A stretch of DNA of 64,000 bases from Rhynchonema sp. JSB1_4. Lineage: Eukaryota > Nematoda > Chromadorea > Monhysterida > Xyalidae. Location: the NCBI GenBank assembly GCA_030248065.1, contig JASAMV010007201.1, positions 1 through 64,000 on the forward strand, written 5' to 3'. Below, one piece after another: positions 55,578 through 64,000 of this stretch. The notes beneath the pieces were generated by a model. That model saw only the letters and a list, made by a program, of their open reading frames with translations. It had not been told where the DNA came from and ran no database searches. The translations under genes and the position numbers were made by a program. Every line of letters starts with the position of its first letter. The first letter of the stretch is position 1.

Positions 55578-56682
55578 TCAAAGGCACATGAGTTCCTGCG
55601 CGCAGCGATAGTGGTCCAACGTGGCCCGATCGTGCTCGGCAAGTCTGACCCTTTTCGGCTGCGGCTGCTGCATGTTCATGAAGAACTCATCCAGTCCGAA
55701 CGGGTCCGAATCCGAATGGTGCATGTTCGAGATGTTGTTGTTGTCGTTGTTGTCGCTGTTCGCGGTCTGAGAATCGGCAAGTGGTTGTGGTTTGTGTGTG
55801 TCCTGACTGGTCAATATTGTTGGTCTGAGATCTTCCTCCGCCGCCGCCTGATTCGAATCGATCACATTCTCCTGCCAGTCGGTTCGCTTGCGACTTCGCG
55901 ACCGGCTGCTGCCACCGCGACGTTTGTGTCGACGCCGTCGGCCGACCATCGATGTCGATTCTGAATGTACAATTGTGACATTGCGGCGCCGACCAAAGGC
56001 GCGCGGCAATTCCTCCTCCGCACGCTCGTCCGCCTCCGCAATCCTCCGCTTACCGATTGACGCCGATTCTTCGCTGTCCGTGCCGGCAATGATCGACTGA
56101 ATGTCGGGCAGAGCACGTTTGCGCGCCGCTCGTTGTTCGCCAATGTGTTTGCACAATCTGAAGAAATTGGTGACAACGTGTCAGAATGAATTGTGAAATT
56201 GAAGAGTAACCTAAGTTTGCGAAATATACTGATTGGTGATGAAACGTATAATTGCGAACGGCGCAAGGGTGATTTTCCAGCTGGCCAGACCAACCGAGGC
56301 AAATTTCACGCTAATCGAAAATGGGCACTTCTCCGTAAAATGTGGAGGCAAATCACCACGTTGGCGAAAGGCCACGTTGTCAAGTCATTGGTCCCGCGTG
56401 ATGTCCAAAAATACCCAACTACCGTAATCCTGCACCGACAACAGCAACGTGTCACGTCGAATTAAAAAAAATCCTACTTTTACAAGGCTATGATAAAATA
56501 CTGAGAAAAATAAAATTAAAAAAGATAAAACAGAAAGCTTAAGTGAATATCCCCAAAACCCACTTGCTAATCGTGGCGCTGATGAGCAGTTCTTTGCGAA
56601 AATCGCGTTCCTTCTTCGCGAATAGCGCACGGCGTTTTTTGATCGCCATCGAAAGAATCAGAGTTGCTGGTGGTTCAGTCAT
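55578..56682 (-). CDS. Basic, acidic-patched nuclear-type protein, unrecognised
   Basis: Two exons, 56564-56682 and 55578-56157, 232 residues; the join AA|A gives TISKLCKHIGEQRAARKRAL. The N-terminus has KKRRALFAKKERDFRKELL, predicted to be helical. The middle has IIAGTDSEESAS and an acidic ADERAEEEL. A strong basic cluster VGRRRRHKRRGGSSRSRSRK should act as a nuclear localisation signal. The C-terminal third is Asn/Asp/Gln-rich, then DPFGLDEFFMNMQQPQPKRV. This resembles chromatin or transcription-complex subunits, but I cannot name the family. The start is the first in-frame Met after TCCAGT. No close neighbour suggests a partner. Confidence 0.75.
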
Positions 56683-59600
56683 ACTGGAATAGAACTCGCT
56701 AATGTGAGACATGCTGATGTCTTTTGATTTGCCTGGCGAAATGAATTTCCAACACCGAAAATATTTCGAAGTTCACGGCGAAAGCAAATGCAAAATGATG
56801 CCGAAAGCGCGTGACCGGCCTGTTTTGATGTATGATACCGTAACCCGGATTACTACGCGCGAAATAACGCATCACTTTTTGGAGAGTTTTTGGACTGCAG
56901 TGCAGTTAGCCGCACCAACAAGTGATCAGAAAAAACTGATGTAACTTCTGTCATTTCGAATACGTCGTCTTTAATTCAAAATTATGAACAAACACCGAAA
57001 ATCCGCCTTGCGCCAACAAGATGGCCGCGCCCATTGTGCTTGGAATGGCTCGCGTCAGCCATTCCAAGCCACGTAGTTACGAAACTAGTCGAAACACAAC
57101 GAACATTCGCGAACATACGAGACGTGGGTTGGTTGTTGTGCTGCGCCTGCTCCTGTTGTATGCATACGTGTCAAGTTGATGGGTGCGCGCTGTTTTCATG
57201 CATACGTGTCAGATTGGCGGTACCCAAGAAATATTGCTCTATTTGCGTAGGTTGGCGTATTGCTCTCGCAGATGGGCAGGCACGTTATGCGGGCCACAAG
57301 CACACCCAATGCAGGCGCGATAGTGTATGGGCAGGCTCGGTGGTTGTTATGTGCGAGTGGTGTGGTGAAGGCATATGTATAGTGTGCACAGTGTGCGAGC
57401 GCGCACTTTTTGCGCATGTACGACCATAGAAGGGCCCGTATCGATACGCACACTTTCGTATTTTGTGCAACGTTGACTATTATAAGGGGTTTCTTGGTGC
57501 GATGAGGAGTCGAATCAACGTGCGTTCAAGTTCGGTATTTACCTGCTCTGACCAAACCAGCCATTAGTTCATGTTCTCTTGCATGTTGTATGCGCACACA
57601 TTGGCTCTCAATTCAAATGGTTGCCCCCTGTCCCGCGCGCATCGTTGTGTTGACGAAACACAAGAGCGCGTGACTGATTATGGACACGAAGTGATACGAA
57701 AACAACATATTCTGGGAAAGATAGGTAATGGGGGCAACGTTTGATGGACACGACACCATAATGCAATACCAACATAATTGCTCTGCTCCACTCGTGTCGG
57801 TCAAACTGTGGAAAACACAGTTTGAGAGTGATTGAGAGGTGACGAAGGGGGTAAATTAGCGAGCAAATGAGACGCACAGTTTGATGCTTGAATTCGCATA
57901 TGGGGAACACGAAGACGCATAAACATAAGACAGTACCTGACTAGTTGCCTAATTGGCTTTGTCTTGAGCGAGCGAGCAATTATTGGTAGCACAATGGCTA
58001 TATAAGAATTCATCAAAATCAATCCTGATTTTCACCTTCTCCCCCCTACCCTCCTTTTCCCACAACCCACCCCCCCCCCAATACCAAATGACAAATAATT
58101 GGGGTTGTTTTGGCGCATTGTTGGGTTTGGACACTTTTGAACATTCGAACAGTGTTGAGCTCGCAAACCATGCACTGTGGGGGCTTCCATCTGGGTGTTT
58201 CAATATTCTCCCATGTGTTTGCGAAGAGAAAAATTGTGTTTATAACCAAGCAACCTGTATTCTGAAAAAGAAAAATTCTGAAAAGTATTCTGAAAGGTAC
58301 TACTGGAAGAAGTATAGAAGTGTTCATGGACTAAGAACGGTTCCGAAACAGACCCGCCAAATCACAGTCAATTCGACATATTTTCTCCAACTAAAACCCA
58401 CCGGAGGTGCAACGATGCCACAAAGTTACGCACAGGGCGCACGAAGTTATTAAAACTTTTTCGTCTGTGTTTCCAGCATCACCACTTAGCGCAAATTTCT
58501 TCTGGTTGAGGTCACAAAATCATGGTCATTTCATCAATGTCAATACCTAAACCAACATTCCTAGTTCGTCATGCTCTGTTCAAACGGCCCTCAAAGGAAT
58601 AACTCCCTGATGTAAGCCCATCCTTCAGAGGGTGCCGAAAAAATAAACGCCCTGGTCTTCAATCAGAGAAAATACGGCAAATGTAACGAAAGACGAACAT
58701 TAGCTGTGAAAATGAGAGTATAAATGTTCTTTGGAGAAAGTCAAATGGGGGAGGAGTTCGATTTTTCAGCCATGCCCTTGCCTTCAATTTTAGGACGCCG
58801 GCCTGAGGAAATATAACACATGGTTCATGCCAGGGGCGAACGCCAACAAACTTGGCCTAACCTTTGGTGTTGAAATGTGTGTGTGTGTTTGCGGAAGCCT
58901 TCATGGGACGACCAGCAGCAGTTTTTTCAGTTTTTGCCAGCAGAGCAATAAAACGTGTCCAACGTTGGTAATTGAATGTTTCGCCGCAAACGTGGCTCAG
59001 AGCAGTGTTTGTGATCAAAAATTCCATGCCACCCATTTCTGGTGCACGTTGCCGTGATTTTATGTTTCAAGGTAAATTTTATGACGTCTGACGCAGATTA
59101 CGTGCGTTGGGGAATCTTGGATTAAAGGGGAAATTGCACACTCCCAATCGCCTTTTAATCTTTACAAGTGTTTGGACAGCAACGTGAGCATCATGAAAGT
59201 CAAAGTCTCAAACACGCGCCCAGGAGATGCTGTTTATAAGACAAATCAAAGCGGCAAAATGTTTCGCATGCTTTTTGAAACTCACTAACTAGAATTTCGC
59301 TTTTCTTTATATTTCGAATTTCAACGAATATTGTTCCAGCGTGGCAAGCAGAGCATGAAAAATTTAGTAGCCACACGCATGAACAATGCGTTGAACTTCA
59401 AAATTCAAAGCAAAGGGAAATTCTATAGTTTAGTGAGTTTCAGAAATCATGCGAAGTATGCTATCGCCTTGAAAGCTTTTGCCCTGAATTTTTGAATGCG
59501 CAGGTATAAATTCGGCCTGGTCCGCGACAAATTTTCTTCCCGTCGGTGTTTCTTTTAAATTGCTTCTCCATAGGGTACATGTTTGAGACTTGTACCAAGT

Positions 59601-60331
59601 GACCCGCACGAAGGTTGTGCTCAGCACTCATTAGCCCAACTCCATACCCGCTTAACGCTCGACAAATATGAGCCGTTTTTACGTATCCGCAAACTCTCAG
59701 CTTTTCATCATGCTCGAACCGCAGTCGCCAACATTTGTTTTGTTCCTGAAGATCATGGCAAAGTAAAAAAAAGATTATTCCTCCGCACACGTTGCTGTGC
59801 TTGACTGCCCTACGCACTGGCATTGTGCTACTTTTGTGTGTGTGTGGTGTGCTGTATGTGCATGGCTGTATGCGTCAGAGCAACAACCTACGAAAAGCTG
59901 ATAAACCAACAAACTTTGTTCCTGCTGCCTGCTCCCCATACTCAACTGGTATGTGATGTCAGTTATATACTTGGTTGTTTTGTCAGCAGCTGCGCGGGCA
60001 CGGTAACCTGCCAGGCGATTGTTCAGATCATGTTCGAGTCATCCGCAATCTATGTGAACGAATCAAAGCTCAGGCAGGATTTCCATTCTGCATCACTCTT
60101 GCCAACATGCAGGGCGTCAGCTTGTGGTCTTATTTGAATTTTATGTGGAGGAGAAATCGTGAATTTAGAGCGAAAATTGTGCATTTTTGTCCGACCATTC
60201 TTATTTTCGCTGAAACACGTTTGTGTGCATATCATTTTGCCTTGAAACTTTTGGCGTGCGTGTTTTCCAGACAAATGATTTTCCAAGTCATTGTTTTCAG
60301 ACCAATATCAACAAAAAAAAACAAAACAATT
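56683..60331. other. Intergenic, no gene supported
   Basis: Contains a truncated family E MITE end at 57981-58037 and C-runs at 58040-58080. Open frames at 56711, 57034, 57983 and 59461 lack splice support or family features. The region presumably holds divergent promoters for the genes at 56682 (-) and 60332 (+). Confidence 0.4.
57981..58037. mobile_element. Truncated family E MITE end
   Basis: TATTGGTAGCACAATGGC, TATAAGAATTCATCAAA and TCAATCCTGATTTTCACC match the left ~57 bp of the copy at 39190. The rest is missing. Confidence 0.8.
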
Positions 60332-63004
60332 ATGCGCCAAAGCTCTCAAAAAGGCGGTCAGGCGCAGAAAACTGCGCAGCCAGCCAGCCCAGCCTCTCCA
60401 AAGAAGCAACCAGAGAAGCAAGAGAGTAAGACGAAAGCTAAAATTCCCGAATCTGAATGCCAATCTCAATCTCAAGTCACCAGCATTCCATACGTGCAAA
60501 ATTCCTGGCCTTGTGACCCAACCACCGAGGATTGTCAGAACTCAAAGCGCACTTACTTCAGTTTGGAACAAGATGACGTCATTACGGTACGTGGGTTACG
60601 GTATATGGGATTACTGTGGACGATGCAAATTAGGCTGCTGCGTGTTGTGTTTTCTTCAAGTGATGACTTATCTGATGTGTCTGGTGCTAGTGCAATTGCA
60701 GTCCTAACGATGGACTCTGCGATAGGCTCTCTTTGGCCCAGACAACATGCTTAGGCTTATGGCTAAAGAACTAAAGGCAAACCAGCCGTGCTTTGCAGAC
60801 CTAGATCATTACCGTATCACCCTGAATTCTTACACACTTAAAATGTTTCGGGTTACGGAAGCCACGTCTTGCGCGGTTAGCCGATAAACAACACACACAA
60901 ACGCACCCTAAATGTTTCATGATCTTGTCTCTTTCGCACGCAAGCCACGCGCGAGACGTGGCTACAGTAACCCGAAACATTTTAAGTGTGTAAGAATTCA
61001 GGGTGATACGGTATGGTCTAGGTCTGCAAGGCACGGCTGGTTTGCCTATAGTTTGATGTCCAACGTGCTCCTGGCTGGAGCCTTCAGGCGTAAATAACAA
61101 CGAGGCCGAAGATATTTTGCGCCACTGGTGTTGAGGTACCCATTTATTGTACATGCCTTATACGTATACTCTAACAATACTCTTGGGAGAAACTTTTCAA
61201 ACGCTTTGCCTGATCCGCAAAGCGCATTAGGCGTGTGAGCTGCAGCGGTCACGTGACTGCCAGCCATTCAACACAGGAGTATATAGGGAATATGGGAGTA
61301 TATGGGCGAGCCATTTTTCTCCCAAAAGTATTGTCTGAGCATACGTATGTACATTATTGTAAGTCCAGTCCGTGACAACTTATGTGGCCACATTGCAACG
61401 CCGGCGTTGCAGAGTGGCCACATAATTCGTCACGGACTGTATGTGAGCGTTTTTTTAAGTTCTGTCACAGCGTCAGTTTTCCCTGCAGGTCAAGCTGAAG
61501 GCGCGATCGAAGCGCACGAACGATGAGGCCGACTGTCGCTTGCTGGTCACGTGCGCCGACCAGTATCTCGGCTTCGGACATAACTTTGATTCACAGTATA
61601 AAGGTTGAGTGATAATATGGAGTTTTGGTTGAATGTTGAACGGTGTGAATGTGCATGGAAGTTTTCTACGTGTCGCAAAACCCTGTCGTCGATCAGCGAT
61701 TTAATTAATGACCGCGATGACCTCAAGTGACCATAGGTTTAGACCGCTGGTTTAGATCTGTAGCTCATTTGCATTTACCCTGAGGGCTGATCAACTACTG
61801 AGCGACCAGTTTTGGACGAGAAGAACATCAGTGATTTGTACACCTAAATATCAGGACCAGACATGCATTGAAACTTGCGTCAGATTTGATCCATACCGTA
61901 ACCCATATTGCTCGGGTGTCGAGTTATGCCCAGTCCCGTATCACGCACGTCTCAAAACAATTGCAGAGGTCGAGATTGGTCAGTTCCGTCTCCGCCACGG
62001 CTACCATTTCGTGCAGATTGACGATTTATCGATTGATTGCAATGTGGATATCGCTCATCTCATCATTGCGTCCAACGTGAAGCTGCACTATCTGCAGGTG
62101 CGTCACGTGTGTTTTTACTGTTACAGGATTCCAATGTTTCAAGTTTCAAGTTTCTATCTGATCGCTCCCGCGCAATGATCTTACAAAAGATCAGGAACAT
62201 CCTAAGGAATGGATAACCTACATAATGTGTGAGTAGGACACGAAATTAATAAAACAAGCCAACCACACGGTAACAAAGTTTCTGCTTTTCTCATGTTTTC
62301 GGGGAACTGGTACCCTTGGAGTGAGTGGACGTCGAAACCGTAAATTTGACTCAAGCCATAAAACCATAAATCTAAGCTGGTCGAACATAAATTTGATTTT
62401 CTTGAAAAAGCCGCTTTTTAGAAACTTCAAGTGAATCCAAATGCTAATAGCAGACCCTGTGCCCCAAGTGGGATGAGTAGTGTTCACAGCAGAGAAAAGT
62501 GTTGTCTGTGCTTGATCGAAATACATACTTGTTTAAACCTACATACTGTAAGTTTACATGTATAGTCCGTCCACCAGCTCATGGCACTTTGTGCTTGCTG
62601 CTGGCTGGTTTGGTCCCTTCCTCCACGTTCTAATGAAAGAGAAATTGAGTGTGAGCGATCTTGCAAAAAAACTAAAAAATAATAAAATGTGTCGAAAAGG
62701 ATTGAAATCGATCAAATTTAAAATTAAATTAAATTAAAATCTATAAAACACGTCGATTTCATAAAGACAGCAATTTAGGAGCAAAAATAATTTTTTTCGG
62801 AAACTCAATTTCTCTTTCATTAGAACGTGGAGGAAGGGAACAAGTCGGCCAGCAGCAACACAAAGTGCCATCAGCTGGTGGACGGACTATACATAGTTCA
62901 GCCTTTGGTTCAGACATAATGGGTGCAGGAATTAATGTTTCAGGACTCTTTCCACTTCGGTCGACGTGGACCATCAGTGCATCTAAAATACGAAGTGCCT
63001 CGAG
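60332..63004 (+). CDS. Conserved-looking unrecognised protein, 3' end open
   Basis: Exons 60332-60586, 61489-61603, 61967-62097 and 62944-63004, all GT-AG and in phase. No stop is reached, so it continues past 63004, probably past the window. The N-terminal ~50 residues are a disordered Gln/Lys/Pro/Ser tail (KGGQAQKTAQPASPASPKK). Then SIPYVQNSWPCDPTTEDCQN and FSLEQDDVITVKLKARSKR open a folded domain with regularly spaced Cys (CRLLVTCADQYLGFG; QIDDLSIDCNVDIAHLIIAS) and alternating hydrophobic strands, ending DSFHFGRRGPSVHLKYEV. The pattern suggests a beta-sandwich. No signal peptide is seen from the chosen Met, which follows a TTTTCAG acceptor at 60299, so a further 5' exon could exist. I do not recognise the family. 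Confidence 0.75.
60775..61048. repeat. Foldback element, 274 bp, near-perfect arms
   Basis: AGGCAAACCAGCCGTGCTTT is mirrored by AAGGCACGGCTGGTTTGCCT. The arms continue through CCGTATCACCCTGAATTCTT and TTACACACTTAAAATGTTTC for about 95 bp. It lies in intron 1 of the gene at 60332. Confidence 0.85.
61164..61348. mobile_element. Foldback element, family F, copy 2 (internally deleted)
   Basis: GTATACTCTAACAATACTCT with GGGAGAAACTTTTCAAACG on the left, and TTTCTCCCAAAAGTATTGTC on the right. Shorter than copy 1 (20572-21157), which carries the H insertion. Confidence 0.8.
61366..61439. repeat. Short palindrome (CAGTCCGTGACAACTTATGTGG)
   Basis: Arms CAGTCCGTGAC, TTATGTGGCCAC and GCAACGCC are mirrored within 74 bp with two or three mismatches. 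In intron 1 of the gene at 60332. Confidence 0.8.
62560..62892. mobile_element. MITE family A, copy 3
   Basis: Ends GTATAGTCCGTCCACCAGCT ... GGACTATAC, 333 bp, with inner GAACGTGGAGGAAGGGAAC and its mirror and CTTTCATTAGAACGTGG. In intron 3 of the gene at 60332, ending 51 bp before exon 4. Confidence 0.85.
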
Positions 63005-63436
63005 GTAAGATAAGCAAAATAAGAAGAGAGACCCCAGATCAGCCTCTAGTCAGCTGTTTCCACGGGTTTGGCATGTAAAAACAAACCAGACTTGGTCAAC
63101 AACGCTTGAGACGTGGGAACCATGCGACAGAATTTCACCCAGAATGAATTTCTTAGGGCGCCCTTAGTCATAGTGGAAAATGGAAGTGGAAATGCAAAAA
63201 ATATTCTTTGTCATAGTGGAAAATGGAAGTGGAAATGCAAAAAATATTCTATGTCCAAGTTTTCCATTTCCATTTCCATTATGACTAAGGGCATACTGGA
63301 AAATGGAAAATGGAAATGAAACAAAACATTTTCTGTGTGAAATCTGACCAATCAGCTGCCGAGAATTGGGTGGAACAGAAAATAATAACGGGGAGCGCAT
63401 GTACATTCCAAAATCCTTTGTGAACAAAAAATGGCT

Positions 63437-63509
63437 TTCTTCGACTGGGGCTCGAACCCAGGTCCTCCGCCTAACCGGGGCATTGCTCTACCACCTGAGC
63501 TATCGAAGT
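63437..63509 (-). tRNA. tRNA-like sequence, left arm (mirror copy)
   Basis: Exact mirror of the sequence at 63568-63640, on the opposite strand, so the two point away from each other. Same intact A and B boxes, same odd anticodon loop. Confidence 0.65.
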
Positions 63510-63567
63510 GCCTGCCCTTGGACGTAAAGTTTTTGGTCATATAAAAACTTTGCGTCCAAGGGCAGGC

Positions 63568-63640
63568 ACTTCGATAGCTCAGGTGGTAGAGCAATGCCCC
63601 GGTTAGGCGGAGGACCTGGGTTCGAGCCCCAGTCGAAGAA
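63568..63640 (+). tRNA. tRNA-like sequence, right arm (loop reads GGT)
   Basis: 73 nt with intact A box (TAGCTCAGGTGG) and B box (GGTTCGAGCCC), a paired D arm, and T arm CTGGG-TTCGAGC-CCCAG. The acceptor has six of seven pairs (A1-A72 mismatch). The anticodon stem ATGCC/GGCGG is weak (one mismatch, one wobble). Loop CCGGTTA puts GGT (Thr) at 34-36 but has C instead of U at 33. It is probably tRNA-derived rather than a working tRNA gene, but it should still recruit RNA polymerase III. Confidence 0.65.
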
Positions 63641-64000
63641 AGCCATTTTTTGTTCACAAAGGATTTTGGAATGTACATGCGCTCCCCGTTATTATTCAAC
63701 ATCGTCTGCTGCCAACAAGCAAACTCACCCATTGCTGGAACAGAAAATGTTTTTGTCACATGTCAAACATGACTGCTGCAGCTTCATTTCCATTTTCCAT
63801 TTTCCAATATGCCCTTAGTCATAATGGAAATGGAAATGGAAAACTTGGACATAGAATATTTTTTGCATTTCCATTTCCATTTTCCACTATGACTGAGGGC
63901 GCCCTAATTCACTGCCGTGCAGTAAAATAGCTCTAGAGTTATGTCCACGTCTGAACCCTAGTGCTTGCTAACCAAGCACGCGCAGTGTTGAAAGCTGCCT

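Larger units (their letters stand above)
63153..63907. mobile_element. Long palindromic element with a tRNA-like gene on each arm
   Basis: Terminal repeats TTAGGGCGCCCTTAGTCATA ... TGAGGGCGCCCTAA. The outer arms are GGAAAATGGAAGTGGAAATG-type repeats. The inner arms match closely over at least 150 bp (GGGGAGCGCATGTACATTCC; TTGTGAACAAAAAATGGC) and include the whole tRNA-like unit. The centre is CTTGGACGTAAAG / CTTTGCGTCCAAG around a ~15-bp loop. The left outer arm has an extra tandem copy of the GGAAAATGG block. Confidence 0.85.

Noticed and set aside
59461..60137. Open frames upstream of the gene at 60332 as its signal-peptide exon
   Set aside because: Cys/Val-rich stretch comes from TGTGTG repeats; I found no donor whose phase joins convincingly to the 60299 acceptor.
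63437..63640. Two ordinary functional tRNA-Thr genes
   Set aside because: C instead of U at position 33, a mismatched first acceptor pair and a weak anticodon stem, all inside a transposon-like palindrome, argue for tRNA-derived copies.

Overview
This is eukaryotic nuclear DNA, almost certainly from an invertebrate animal. Genes are broken into many short exons by GT-AG introns of very uneven size, codon use is mixed, and non-autonomous DNA transposons fill introns and intergenic space. A Patched-related (PTR-type) transporter beside a secreted proline-rich, cuticle-like protein points to an ecdysozoan, with nematode as the first guess. That is an inference: I saw no spliced-leader gene, rRNA or mitochondrial sequence that would settle it.

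Layout, left to right. A five-exon gene for a secreted repetitive proline/valine/aspartate-rich protein lies on + (1846-4121). A classical short-chain dehydrogenase/reductase (SDR) gene lies on - (5428-11995), with three interchangeable copies of its active-site exon. A complete 13-exon gene for the UFMylation/ER-phagy adaptor CDK5RAP3 (C53/LZAP) lies on - (12998-24963). Its first two introns hold a Russian-doll nest of foldback DNA transposons. Next come a hAT-like foldback element with an 812-bp short LTR element inside it (25291-26306) and a tentative small gene on - (26376-27625). A complete 16-exon Patched-related gene of 933 codons lies on + (28476-38574). From 38.6 to 55.5 kb I see almost no coding sequence; this holds skewed low-complexity DNA and a satellite array of about 4 kb (49.3-53.1 kb). 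A two-exon nuclear-looking protein lies on - (55578-56682). A conserved-looking but unrecognised gene runs off the right edge on + (60332-63004...). The window ends with a palindromic element carrying a tRNA-like gene on each arm.

The intact genes do not form an obvious pathway. CDK5RAP3 acts in UFM1 ligation and ribosome-associated ER quality control, PTR proteins are sterol/lipid-type RND membrane transporters, and the proline-rich protein is probably extracellular matrix or cuticle. Exon structures of the SDR, CDK5RAP3, PTR and proline-rich genes were built by hand: each splice junction was checked for GT-AG, reading phase and, where I know the family, protein continuity.

The most unusual items are: (1) a short LTR element whose primer-binding region is a complete 52-nt tRNA-Ala 3' half including CCA; (2) three equal-length, same-phase SDR exons with divergent fronts and nearly identical backs; (3) an octamer ATGTTTCA/TGAAACAT found about 27 times, far above chance; (4) nested MITEs with perfect 8-bp target duplications and an in-window empty site; (5) a satellite with a hairpin in most monomers; (6) the palindromic tRNA-bearing element.
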